54,844 bases of DNA from Micavibrio sp. (GTDB taxonomy: Bacteria; Pseudomonadota; Alphaproteobacteria; Micavibrionales; Micavibrionaceae). The notes beneath the pieces were generated by a model that worked only from the letters and a program-made list of their open reading frames with translations, had not been told where the DNA came from and ran no database searches. The stretch spans positions 1 through 54,844 of the forward strand of contig JAPJRC010000009.1 of NCBI GenBank assembly GCA_030824805.1. The letters are read 5' to 3'. Below, piece by piece: positions 1 through 8,546 of the stretch. Both the position numbers and the translations under genes were made by a program. Each line of letters opens with the position of its first letter. The first letter of the stretch is position 1.

Positions 1-552
1 GCCTCTATATTCCTGTCACCGTTTACACCTTTGTTTTTCATGGGCGAAGAATTCAACCTCGATATTCCGTTCAATTATTTCGTCAGCCATGAAGACGAAG
101 AATTGCTTCAGATGATCCGCAAAGGACGGAACGAGGAATTCAATCTTACTATGGAAGAAAGCGATCCCGCATCGCCGGATTTGTTCAACCAATCCATATT
201 TAAAAACAAATCCGCATCGGAAGGTGAATTGCCGCATGTCATGAACACGCTTTACCGCGATCTGATAGGCTTTTCCAAAATATTGCGGAAATGCGCGTGT
301 TCGGCCGATTACGATGAAGAACAATTGCAGATAATTCTGACATACCGGAACAACGATAAAGAATTTGTGGTCGTTTTATCGTACCATGAAGAGCAGACGA
401 AGTTTACGGTACCAGCGGGCGAAGGATGGCGTTATCTCCTTAAGTTAAGCGATTACGACTTGAAAGATAATGCCGGCGAAGAAAAAGTGGACGATATGAT
501 ACTTATTCCGCCGACATCCGCCGTGCTGCTGGCTAGAGAAAGGGCAGAATGA
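1..552 (+). CDS. treZ: Malto-oligosyltrehalose trehalohydrolase TreZ, C-terminal part (5' end cut by window)
   Basis: This is the last 183 residues of a GH13 trehalohydrolase, which releases trehalose from maltooligosyl-trehalose in the cytoplasm. The frame is open from base 1 and reads LSPFTPLFFMGEEF near its visible start, the classic TreZ segment after the catalytic barrel, followed by a PFNYFVSHEDEELLQMIRKGR stretch also typical of TreZ. The visible remainder matches the C-terminal all-beta domain. The stop overlaps the start of the next gene (ATGA), so the two are probably translationally coupled. TreY lies two genes downstream, which supports the call over a plain branching or debranching enzyme. 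Isoleucine is often encoded by ATA here and in the next two genes. The N-terminal part and catalytic residues lie outside the window. Confidence 0.9.
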   Translation, partial: ASIFLSPFTPLFFMGEEFNLDIPFNYFVSHEDEELLQMIRKGRNEEFNLTMEESDPASPDLFNQSIFKNKSASEGELPHVMNTLYRDLIGFSKILRKCACSADYDEEQLQIILTYRNNDKEFVVVLSYHEEQTKFTVPAGEGWRYLLKLSDYDLKDNAGEEKVDDMILIPPTSAVLLARERAE

Positions 553-2966
553 CGAACCGTTATCTGTGTATTCACGGCCATTTTTATCAGCCGCCGCGCG
601 AGAACCCGTGGCTGGAAGAGATCGATTACCAGGAATCCGCGCGTCCTTATCATGATTGGAACGAACGGATCAGCGCCGAATGTTACAGGTCCAATGGCCT
701 TTCGCGAATACTCGACCCGCAAGGATGGGTTATAAAGCTCAGCAACAATTACAGCCGTATCAGCTTCAATTTCGGTCCAACGCTGCTTTCGTGGATGGAA
801 GAGCATGATCCGCAAGCCTATGCTGCCATTTTGGAAGGCGATAGGATAAGCCAGTCGCTTTATGGCGGCCATGGCTCTGCAATTGCGCAGGCTTATAATC
901 ATATGATCATGCCGCTCGCCAACAGGCGTGATAAAACCACCCAGGTGAAATGGGGCTTGAGCGATTTCGAAAAAAGATTTGCAAGACCGGCAGAGGCTAT
1001 GTGGCTGCCGGAAACCGCCGTTGATCTGGAAACGCTGGAGATTATGGCAGACCACGGGCTGAAATACGTTATTCTGGCGCCGCGCCAGGCACAGGCTGTT
1101 CGCCCTTTGGATGGAGACCATTTGTGGGAAAGCGTAAGGGGAGAGCGTGTGGATACACGCATGCCTTATCTTATTCGCCTTCCGAACGGCGGAAACATAG
1201 CCGCGTTTTTTTACAACGGAGAATTGTCACGTGCCGTTGCATTCGAAGGCTTGCTCAACAACGGCGATACTTTTGCCAATCGCCTCTGCAGCGGATTCGA
1301 TCACGCCTCGCGGTCACAATTGATGCATATCGCCACCGATGGCGAAAGCTACGGTCACCATCACTTGAAAGGCGACATGGCGCTTGCCTATGCGCTGGAT
1401 CAGGTGGAAAAGCGCTCGCTCGCCAATCTTACAAATTATGGTCAGTATCTGGAATTGTTCCCGCCCACGCACGAAGCGATGATTTATGAGGATTCCTCAT
1501 GGAGCTGTATCCATGGCGTGGAACGCTGGTATCGGGATTGCGGGTGCAACAGCGGCGGAATGCCGGAGTGGAATCAGAAATGGCGCGAACCTCTGCGTCA
1601 GGCCTTTGACCATCTGCGCGACAATATCGCCCCCTGCTATGAAAAGGTGATGGGTTCCTACACAGAATCGCCATGGGATATGCGCGATGATTATATCAAT
1701 GTCATACAAAACCGCTCGAAAGAAAACCGCGACTTATTTCTAAAAAAATGGCTGGGGCGCGATTATACGGACAATGAAGAAATTACCATGTTCCGTATGC
1801 TGGAATTGCAGAGAAATCTCCAGCTTATGTATACAAGCTGTGCATGGTTTTTTGATGAAATTTCCGGCGTGGAGACCGTCCAATCGCTTGCCTATGCTGC
1901 CCGTGCAATAGAGCTTGCCATGGATATTTGCGAAGAGGATGTTGAGGACGGGTTCTTCCATATTCTGCAACGCGCACCTTCGAATATTCCGGAATTTATA
2001 AACGGGCGTCTGGTGTATGACCGTTTTGTTGTTCCGTCCCGTCTGGATTTTCTAAGAATAGGGGCGCACCTTGCCGCGCAAGCGTTGTTCCAGAACAAGC
2101 AAAGCAAAAGTCTGTTCGCCTGTTTCGATGCGGAATGGGTGGATATGCAACGCCTTTATTCCGGTCGTGCGCAATTGATCGTGGCGCACGTGAAAATAAC
2201 ATCCCGTGTCACACGGGAAGACCGCGATATAGAAATGGTCGCGGTGCATCTCGGCGACCACAATATCAATATCGGTGTTTTGCCTTACAGCGGAGAGAAA
2301 AGCTTTGCCGCCATGGCCGCGGAGTTCAACGATACGTTCGGCAGCGGGGATCTGTCGAAATCCTTGAGGCTTCTCGATAAATATTTCGAGGGCAATATTT
2401 ATTACTTGAACGATCTGTTCCACAAGCAGCAAAAAGACGTGATCGACAATGTCTTCTCGCAAACGCTCGAAGGGCTGGAAGAGCAGTTTACGGATATCTA
2501 TGAACGCCATTACGCCGTCATGAGCTATCTTTCGCGGATACAGATAAACCTGCCGCAGGTTTTTTCCCACATCGCGCACTTCGTCCAGAACAAGCATATT
2601 CAGAAACAGCTGAAATCAGAAACCATCAATATCGAGGATATCGAGCGGTATATAGAGGAAGCCAAAAACTGGAACGTAGACCTTGACCGCATGCATATAG
2701 AGCAGCTGTATATCGATGCGCTGCGCCGTGCCTTGAAAGATCATGAAGAAAACAGATCGGATATTGCCGCGCTGGAAAATTTCCGAAAGCTTATAGCGTT
2801 GCGCGATCTTTTTCCCTTCGAGATGGATCTGGGCGAAATTCAGAATGCGTATGCAATGTTGAGTTTTGAGGAAAAGCCGCATAGCGAAGATCCGCAGGTG
2901 CAAGAGCTGGAAAGAATAATCGCGTCTTCTTTAAAGATACGCACACAGAGCAGGGCACATGGATAA
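549..2966 (+). CDS. Glycoside hydrolase family 57 protein with DUF3536 C-terminal region
   Basis: An 805-residue protein of the GH57 amylase/glucanotransferase type, presumably acting on alpha-1,4-glucans in the cytoplasm. The family opening HGHFYQPP is at residues 9-16. MWLPETA at about 151-157 holds the likely nucleophile E155, and IATDGESYGHHH at about 261-272 holds the likely acid/base D264. The second half, which looks mostly helical, corresponds to the DUF3536 extension found on a subset of GH57 enzymes. There is no signal peptide. It overlaps treZ by 4 bases and treY by 8, so it belongs to the same operon and most likely trims or rearranges glycogen-derived chains for TreY. The exact activity (alpha-amylase or 4-alpha-glucanotransferase) cannot be told from sequence. 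Confidence 0.88.
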   Translation: MTNRYLCIHGHFYQPPRENPWLEEIDYQESARPYHDWNERISAECYRSNGLSRILDPQGWVIKLSNNYSRISFNFGPTLLSWMEEHDPQAYAAILEGDRISQSLYGGHGSAIAQAYNHMIMPLANRRDKTTQVKWGLSDFEKRFARPAEAMWLPETAVDLETLEIMADHGLKYVILAPRQAQAVRPLDGDHLWESVRGERVDTRMPYLIRLPNGGNIAAFFYNGELSRAVAFEGLLNNGDTFANRLCSGFDHASRSQLMHIATDGESYGHHHLKGDMALAYALDQVEKRSLANLTNYGQYLELFPPTHEAMIYEDSSWSCIHGVERWYRDCGCNSGGMPEWNQKWREPLRQAFDHLRDNIAPCYEKVMGSYTESPWDMRDDYINVIQNRSKENRDLFLKKWLGRDYTDNEEITMFRMLELQRNLQLMYTSCAWFFDEISGVETVQSLAYAARAIELAMDICEEDVEDGFFHILQRAPSNIPEFINGRLVYDRFVVPSRLDFLRIGAHLAAQALFQNKQSKSLFACFDAEWVDMQRLYSGRAQLIVAHVKITSRVTREDRDIEMVAVHLGDHNINIGVLPYSGEKSFAAMAAEFNDTFGSGDLSKSLRLLDKYFEGNIYYLNDLFHKQQKDVIDNVFSQTLEGLEEQFTDIYERHYAVMSYLSRIQINLPQVFSHIAHFVQNKHIQKQLKSETINIEDIERYIEEAKNWNVDLDRMHIEQLYIDALRRALKDHEENRSDIAALENFRKLIALRDLFPFEMDLGEIQNAYAMLSFEEKPHSEDPQVQELERIIASSLKIRTQSRAHG

Positions 2967-5319
2967 GAAAATAATTGCAACCTACCGGCTGCAAATCAAC
3001 AAGGATTTCACACTGTGGGATGCGGGCGCGGTTCTTCCCTATCTGAAGTCTATCGGCATAACCCATATATATCTGTCTCCTATCTTTGAATCCACGCAAG
3101 GCAGCATGCATGGATATGATATTTGTGATTTTACAAAAATAAGTTCGGAACGCGGCGGCGAAGAGGCTTTTGCGGCGCTTGACGGTTTGTGCCTTAAAAA
3201 CGATATGCGGCTTATACTTGATATTGTTCCAAACCATATGGGCATAGCGGGCGACAACCCTTTCTGGCTCGATGTGTTGAGCAAAGGCAAAGATTCAGCC
3301 TATTGGAATCTCTTCGATATGCGTGTCGGGGAAGACGGGAAAATACACCTGCCTATTTTGGAAAAGCCGCTGGAAGAAGCGATTTCAGCCGGAGATGCGA
3401 AAATCACAGAACATGAAACCTTTGGGCGCGTTCTCAGCATTGGCGGCCGTATACTGCCTTTGGGAGAGGGCGCGGTTGAGGATCAGGCTTATAAACCGGT
3501 TGTCTGGACGGAAGCTTTCGAGAAGATAAGCTACCGCCGTTTCTTCGATATTACAGACCTTATCGGCGTGCGTGTAGAGGACCGGGAGATATACGATCTA
3601 TCCCACAAATGCCTGCTGAAAATATGCCGTCAATACACTTCTATTGCCGGTGTGCGCGTGGATCATATAGACGGGCTTGCTGATCCTACGACCTATCTAA
3701 AGCTTCTCAACGGCGACATAGACAATATATGGGTCGAAAAAATCCTGTCAGGTAATGAAAAATTGCCGGAGCAGTGGCCCGTTCTGGGGACAACGGGGTA
3801 TGAATTCGTCGCGCGACTGAACGATCTTCTCGTCAATCCCGATGGTTTTAAGATCTTACAATCTTATTGGTATGAGAAGATAGAACCGAGATGGAAGGAT
3901 TTCGAATCCTGTGTTCTTGAGAGCAAGCAAAATGTGCTCGACTCACTTTTTCCATCGGAACACAAGCGCCTTGTCGCGCTTTCCGAGGGCATAGGCACGG
4001 AAGAGCAAGCCGACATTTTCTGGCGCGGTATGACCGTAGCGCTGGGCGTGTACCGGACATACACCGGAGAAAACCCGTTTTCTGATGATGACAGGCAGCA
4101 GATAGAGCAGGCGGTTCAAAAGGCTTCTTCTGTCTTTGGAGCCGAGTTTGTCGATGCGAAGAAGGTGTTCATGCCCATCTTGCTCAATCCCGAAACCGAA
4201 CAGCATAAGAAGATTGTGCAGGAGTGGCAGCAGCTTTCCGGCCCCGCCATGGCGAAGGGGCTGGAAGATTGCGCGCATTATCGCTACACACCGCTGGTTG
4301 CCTTGAACGAAGTGGGCTGTGAAGCAAAGGTCGGCAAAAACGGTTTGCACGAATATTTTTCCTGGGCAGATCATAATACAAGGCATCATCCCTATTCCCT
4401 GCTCGCCACATCGACACACGATACGAAGAGATCCGAGGATGTTCGCGCGCGTCTTTATGCACTGGCGGATAATCCCGGGGCGTGGATAGAGTTTTTTGAA
4501 CACGCTGTTTATTTGAACGCGCAATTCAAGAAGGATATCTCCGTCCGTCTGGCGACCGAATATCTTTTGTACCAGGCCCTCGTCGGAACATGGCCGTGGG
4601 ATAGTGCTATAGACGAAGAATATATTGATCGTATTTGCGCCTATATGCAGAAAAGCATTAAAGAGGCGCGTGTCGAGACAAGCTGGTTGAAACCGGATAC
4701 TACATACGAAAAAAACATAGAAAACTTTGTCAAAGCGGTTCTTGCGAACACGCAATTTGTAGAACATGTGCAGAAATTCGTAAGATCCATCGAAGGGCCG
4801 GGTGCCGTTAACGCGCTGACGACGTTGACGCTCAAAATACTGGGGCCGGGAATTCCCGATATATATCAAGGCTGCGATGGATGGGATTTCAGCCTAGTAG
4901 ATCCTGACAATCGCAGGGCTGTGGATTTCACGGTGCGCGCTGCATCCGCCACAGATAATTCTAAAACAGATTTTCCAAGCGATTGGAAAGCATGTGCGTT
5001 CAAAATCCGCTACACGCAAAAACTGCTTGAGATCCGTAAAGAACATTTAAGCGGCGCTCAGGCTTTGCGGCCTCTTACCGTTTCGGGGGAAATGGCCGGG
5101 CATGTCATAGCCTATGGCATCGGGAATCTCGTGGTCATTTGCCCCCGCTTTCCGGGGCACCTGCAATTTGAAGAGCTTGCCAGTAACATAGAGGCGGAAA
5201 CAGCCATTCCGTCCGGCGCTTACCGCAATTTGCTGTCTGGAGAAGATATAAATATTGATGACGGCCCAACGGCTTTTTTTGCCACATCGCCCACAACGAT
5301 CCTGAGGAAGATAGACTAA
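2959..5319 (+). CDS. treY: Maltooligosyl trehalose synthase TreY
   Basis: A GH13 enzyme of 786 residues that turns the reducing-end alpha-1,4 bond of a maltodextrin into the alpha,alpha-1,1 bond of trehalose; TreZ then cleaves the product. GH13 motifs are in order: DIVPNH at about 88-93, GVRVDHIDG with the nucleophile D234, VEKIL with the acid/base E259, and STHDTKRSED around residue 480. The N-terminal ATYRLQ is the usual TreY opening. The length fits the family (700-900 residues). The start lies inside the end of the GH57 gene, with 8 bases of overlap. Many isoleucines are ATA codons, as in the two upstream genes and unlike fabI, aroC or secD in this window. Confidence 0.95.
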   Translation: MDKKIIATYRLQINKDFTLWDAGAVLPYLKSIGITHIYLSPIFESTQGSMHGYDICDFTKISSERGGEEAFAALDGLCLKNDMRLILDIVPNHMGIAGDNPFWLDVLSKGKDSAYWNLFDMRVGEDGKIHLPILEKPLEEAISAGDAKITEHETFGRVLSIGGRILPLGEGAVEDQAYKPVVWTEAFEKISYRRFFDITDLIGVRVEDREIYDLSHKCLLKICRQYTSIAGVRVDHIDGLADPTTYLKLLNGDIDNIWVEKILSGNEKLPEQWPVLGTTGYEFVARLNDLLVNPDGFKILQSYWYEKIEPRWKDFESCVLESKQNVLDSLFPSEHKRLVALSEGIGTEEQADIFWRGMTVALGVYRTYTGENPFSDDDRQQIEQAVQKASSVFGAEFVDAKKVFMPILLNPETEQHKKIVQEWQQLSGPAMAKGLEDCAHYRYTPLVALNEVGCEAKVGKNGLHEYFSWADHNTRHHPYSLLATSTHDTKRSEDVRARLYALADNPGAWIEFFEHAVYLNAQFKKDISVRLATEYLLYQALVGTWPWDSAIDEEYIDRICAYMQKSIKEARVETSWLKPDTTYEKNIENFVKAVLANTQFVEHVQKFVRSIEGPGAVNALTTLTLKILGPGIPDIYQGCDGWDFSLVDPDNRRAVDFTVRAASATDNSKTDFPSDWKACAFKIRYTQKLLEIRKEHLSGAQALRPLTVSGEMAGHVIAYGIGNLVVICPRFPGHLQFEELASNIEAETAIPSGAYRNLLSGEDINIDDGPTAFFATSPTTILRKID

Positions 5320-5398
5320 TCACATGGAACGATTCTCCGCTTTTGGCGTTAAGATGTTTATTCCCAGATTTTTACCTAGACTTTTACGGAGCGCGCGC

Positions 5399-5695
5399 AT
5401 GAAAAAGACCTATTCGAAATCCAGCAACAAATGCAAAGTCACTTTCACGTATCCGGAGAAATCGGCAAAATCTGTTTGCGTCGCCGGCGACTTCAATGAC
5501 TGGGATGTGTCCGCCTTGCCCATGAAAAAAAGCAAAACGGGTTTTTCGGCAACGGTTGAACTGGATCCGGACAAGGAATACCAATATCGTTTCTGGGTTG
5601 ATGACGCACATTGGGAAAACGACAACAGCGCGGACGGTTTTATTTCGAGCCCGTATCCTGACGCGCAAAACTGCGTCGTGCGCGCCAAGGTTTAA
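5399..5695 (+). CDS. Free-standing CBM48 (isoamylase early-set) glycogen-binding protein
   Basis: A 98-residue protein consisting almost entirely of one carbohydrate-binding module of family 48, the early-set domain normally fused to branching and debranching enzymes or AMPK beta. VCVAGDFNDWD is the hallmark strand, followed by an aromatic YQYRFWVD segment and an acidic asparagine-rich loop. The start at 5399 is chosen because GGAG sits 7 bases upstream; the frame stays open back to a start at 5324, which would add a basic hydrophobic 25-residue leader. It closes the treZ-GH57-treY operon after an 80-base gap. It may recruit the operon's enzymes to glycogen, but that is inference from the family and the context. 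Confidence 0.85.
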   Translation: MKKTYSKSSNKCKVTFTYPEKSAKSVCVAGDFNDWDVSALPMKKSKTGFSATVELDPDKEYQYRFWVDDAHWENDNSADGFISSPYPDAQNCVVRAKV

Positions 5696-5752
5696 AATTA
5701 TCGACATTATACAGTGTGCTAATGCAACACCCTTGTCTGGTGCCTGTGTTCC

Positions 5753-6217
5753 ATGCAAATTGCGTGCATGGGCAATATGGCGCTTTTGGGAGGTCTGTTT
5801 TTAACCGCATTTGTTGCGGCCACATTTTTCCCTGCGCAATCCGAAGCTTTACTGGCGGCCCTAATTCTCAAATCAGAAATTTCTGTCTGGTTGTTGGTGG
5901 CCGTCGCCAGCGCAGGCAATATTCTGGGATCGTGTGTAAACTGGCTTCTGGGGCGTTCTATTGAGACCTTCAAAGATCGTGCCTGGTTTCCTGTAAGCCA
6001 CGCTGCCCTGCAAAAGGCGCAGGACCGTTACCGCCGTCATGGAAGATGGGCACTTTTGCTGAGCTGGGTTCCGTTTATAGGTGATCCTATCACTGTCGTT
6101 GCGGGCATTATGCGGGAAAGGTTTGCCGTGTTTCTGCTATGGGTTGCGGTTGCCAAAATCGGGCGTTACGCCGCCTTGGTTTTGTTGACCATAAAATTGG
6201 CGCATGGTAATTCTTGA
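5753..6217 (+). CDS. YqaA/DedA-like small inner-membrane protein
   Basis: A 154-residue membrane protein related to the YqaA branch of the DedA/VTT superfamily. Hydrophobic segments are at about 9-38, 44-66, 100-120 and 127-150. The GNILGSCVNWLLGR motif and the later WVPFIGDPITVVAG segment, with its conserved glycine-proline re-entrant loop, fit the family. Proteins of this group are thought to handle lipids or ions, but the substrate here is unknown. The start has no clear ribosome-binding site; internal ATG codons at 5768 and 5777 are alternatives. It is followed after 24 bases by a TetR-type regulator on the same strand. Confidence 0.75.
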   Translation: MQIACMGNMALLGGLFLTAFVAATFFPAQSEALLAALILKSEISVWLLVAVASAGNILGSCVNWLLGRSIETFKDRAWFPVSHAALQKAQDRYRRHGRWALLLSWVPFIGDPITVVAGIMRERFAVFLLWVAVAKIGRYAALVLLTIKLAHGNS

Positions 6218-6241
6218 AAAATCTTACGGAAAGACGCTCCC

Positions 6242-6853
6242 ATGGCCACAAAGTCCAGTACGAAAAAAGGAAAAATAACGCCGATCAAGCCTTTAAAAGA
6301 GCGGGCGGTAGCCGCCGCCCTTGATCTTGCCACACGCATGGGCTGGGACATGATCACCATGGCGGACATTGCGGACAAGGCCCATTGCAGCCTTGGCGAA
6401 CTTTCCGAAATTTTTGATGACAAGGGCGATATCCTGATCGCCTACGAACGCATGGTTGACCGCAAGGTTCTGGAATCTTTTTCGTCTCCTGATGTATCGT
6501 CACCGGAAAGGGATCGTTTGTTCGATATATTGATGGAGCGTTTCGATATCCTTGGCGAGCATCGCGAAGCGCTGAAGTCCGTTTTGAAATCCATGCTTTT
6601 GGATCCGAAGCAGGCGGTTATAGGTCTTCCGCATCTCGGCCGTTCTATGGCCTGGGTGCTTGAGGCTGCAGGCATTGATGCATCCGGTCTGAAAGGTGGC
6701 ATCAAGATTGCAGGCGTTACCGTCGTCTATGTTTACGCACTGCGTGCGTGGCTAAAAGACGAAAGCGTTGATTTGTCCAAAACGATGGCTGCGCTTGATC
6801 GCGGGCTTAATCGTGCCGAACAATGTGCGAATAGTTTCTCTTTTTTAATCTAA
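6242..6853 (+). CDS. TetR/AcrR family transcriptional regulator
   Basis: A 203-residue regulator. Residues about 20-70 form the TetR helix-turn-helix: an ALDLATRMGWDMITMADIA opening helix pair, then KAHCSLGELSEIFDDKGDIL as the recognition part, reaching a bulky effector domain rich in leucine. The lysine-rich N-terminal tail of about 18 residues is common in alphaproteobacterial members. The effector is unknown. A 15-bp inverted repeat lies 25 bases after its stop and could be its operator. The ORF is preceded by a lysine-poor spacer of 24 bases and may be cotranscribed with the YqaA-like gene. Confidence 0.8.
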   Translation: MATKSSTKKGKITPIKPLKERAVAAALDLATRMGWDMITMADIADKAHCSLGELSEIFDDKGDILIAYERMVDRKVLESFSSPDVSSPERDRLFDILMERFDILGEHREALKSVLKSMLLDPKQAVIGLPHLGRSMAWVLEAAGIDASGLKGGIKIAGVTVVYVYALRAWLKDESVDLSKTMAALDRGLNRAEQCANSFSFLI

Positions 6854-6877
6854 GTTTTCTAATTTAGGATTTTATTA

Positions 6878-6892
6878 TCATGCATTGCATGA
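6878..6892. promoter_or_regulatory. 15-bp palindrome, possible TetR operator
   Basis: The sequence TCATGCA-T-TGCATGA is a perfect 7+7 inverted repeat with a one-base centre. It lies between the TetR gene (ends 6853) and the small gene at 6953. Directly after it is AAGG-AAA-CCTTTTTT, so the pair could also be a weak intrinsic terminator of the tetR transcript. Size and symmetry fit TetR-family operators. Downstream, TATAAA at 6926-6931 with TTTAGT 17 bases before it could be the promoter of the next gene, which would put the palindrome just upstream of the -35. Confidence 0.35.
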
Positions 6893-6952
6893 AGGAAACC
6901 TTTTTTAGTGTGCTATGTTATTAGATATAAATACAATAAAAAGGAAATTGTT

Positions 6953-7276
6953 ATGGGAAGAAAGGCTACTGAATGGACGGAGATGGATACTTTGTTCAGC
7001 ATGATTTACTCAAAAATAGCAGAACAAGGTTCTACCGTCGAAATTACCAACGACCAACAACTTAGTAAAATGCCTGTGTCATGTTATGAACTGGAACGTA
7101 TGGTAGCGCTAAGCCGCGAAGACGGCACGCGTGAATTGGGTGTGCGCAGTGACGGCATGATTTTACTCGGAATGTTCCCGAAAATGAACCGTAAAGGCCG
7201 TTTAAATATCACGCCGGAACGATTGGCCTATTATCAAAGCAATCTGCAATATTATCAGGCGCGCTTGAAATTATAG
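6953..7276 (+). CDS. Conserved hypothetical small protein, 107 residues
   Basis: I do not recognise this protein. It is soluble, without a signal peptide or membrane segment, and ends in a tyrosine- and glutamine-rich stretch (AYYQSNLQYYQARLKL). The ATG at 6953 is chosen because AAGGAAA precedes it by a good distance; the open frame reaches back to 6908 but has no site there. The gene is AT-rich compared with hemA next to it. Its last 22 bases overlap the 3' end of hemA on the opposite strand. It sits behind the tetR gene and a palindrome, so it might be the regulator's target. Confidence 0.6.
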   Translation: MGRKATEWTEMDTLFSMIYSKIAEQGSTVEITNDQQLSKMPVSCYELERMVALSREDGTRELGVRSDGMILLGMFPKMNRKGRLNITPERLAYYQSNLQYYQARLKL

Positions 7277-8475
7277 ATGTGATTTGCGCTGTAAAGGTCG
7301 CGCAATATCGCAACGAATTCTTCAATCTGTTGTGGTGTATGCGCGGCGGTTGCAGTCAGACGCATACGTTCCGTTCCCCGTGGCACAGTAGGGTAATTGA
7401 TTGGTTGTACGTAAATATCGTGATGATCCATCAGCACATCCGTTACCATCTTGCAGCATAGAGCGTCACCGATAATCAGCGGCACAATGTGGCTTTCTCC
7501 CTGCATGTAGGGAAGGCCGTTCTGGTCCAGCAGTGATTTTAACATTGACGCATTGCGCTTGGCGCGCATGCGCTCGATCTCGGATGTCTTCAAATACTCA
7601 ACGCTGGCAATCGCGCCTGCAAGCACGGCGGGGGGCAGGGATGTCGTAAAGATAAAACCGGAAGCATAGGAACGCACGGCATCGATAGTTTCCCTGCGGC
7701 CGGTGATAAAGCCGCCCATCAATCCATAGGCTTTGCCGAACGTGCCTTCGATCATGTCGATGCGGTCCATCAGGCCACGCTCTTCGGCAACGCCGCCGCC
7801 GCGCGGGCCATAGAGGCCGACGGCGTGCACTTCATCGAGATAGGTAAAGGCGTTATATCTTTCCGCGAGGTCGCAAATCTGTTCGATAGGGGCGATATCG
7901 CCTTCCATGGAGTATACCGATTCAAACGCGATGACTTTCGGGCGTGATGGATCTACGGCGCGTAAAAGCTGCTCGAGATGTTCCAGATCGTTGTGGCGGA
8001 AAACATGTTTTTCCATGCCGGAAGAACGCATGCCGTGGATCATCGATGCGTGGTTCATCGCGTCGGAGAATACAACAGGGTTGCCGAGAAGCTTCAGGAG
8101 CGTTGAAAGCGCGCCTTCGTTGGCGACGTAACCGGATGAAAAAACAAGCGCGGATTCTTTGCCGTGCAAATCGGCCAGGCTTTCTTCAAGATCGATATGC
8201 AGCTTGTGTGTGCCGGAGATGTTGCGCGTACCGCCTGCGCCTGCGCCGTACTGGTCCAGCGCCTTGTGCATGGCGTCCAGGACCACGGGATTTTGCCCCA
8301 TGCCGAGATAATCGTTTGAACACCAGACCGTGACTTCTTTCTTGCTGCCGTCGGGGGCGGTGTAGATCGCTTTCGGGAAGTTACCGCAAATCCGCTCAAG
8401 CGGCGCAAACACACGGTAGCGGCCTTCGTTCCGAAGCGCCTCGACTTTGTCTGCGAATATGCGATTATAATCCAT
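7255..8475 (-). CDS. hemA: 5-aminolevulinate synthase HemA
   Basis: PLP-dependent condensation of glycine and succinyl-CoA to 5-aminolevulinate, the first step of heme synthesis by the Shemin (C4) pathway. The 406-residue protein starts MDYNRIF, as alphaproteobacterial homologues do. It carries the glycine-rich GAGAGGTRNISG at 77-88, the DEVHAVG motif at 214-220 that holds the PLP aspartate, and GTFGKAYG with the Schiff-base lysine K248. The start at 8475 is chosen by homology; AGGGA abuts it closely, and a TTG at 8532 is the upstream alternative. It is divergent from the ribokinase-like gene across about 70 bases. This gene is a strong marker for Alphaproteobacteria. Confidence 0.97.
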   Translation of the reverse strand: MDYNRIFADKVEALRNEGRYRVFAPLERICGNFPKAIYTAPDGSKKEVTVWCSNDYLGMGQNPVVLDAMHKALDQYGAGAGGTRNISGTHKLHIDLEESLADLHGKESALVFSSGYVANEGALSTLLKLLGNPVVFSDAMNHASMIHGMRSSGMEKHVFRHNDLEHLEQLLRAVDPSRPKVIAFESVYSMEGDIAPIEQICDLAERYNAFTYLDEVHAVGLYGPRGGGVAEERGLMDRIDMIEGTFGKAYGLMGGFITGRRETIDAVRSYASGFIFTTSLPPAVLAGAIASVEYLKTSEIERMRAKRNASMLKSLLDQNGLPYMQGESHIVPLIIGDALCCKMVTDVLMDHHDIYVQPINYPTVPRGTERMRLTATAAHTPQQIEEFVAILRDLYSANHIYNFKRA

Positions 8476-8546
8476 TCCCTGCTTATAACGCGGGCAGGAC
8501 CGCGTGAACAGTGAAAACTCTAATTTAACCAACAGAGTAGCAGCAA

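Noticed and set aside
3901..3920. A tRNA T-arm-like TTCGAATCC
   Set aside because: It is inside treY and no cloverleaf can be drawn around it.
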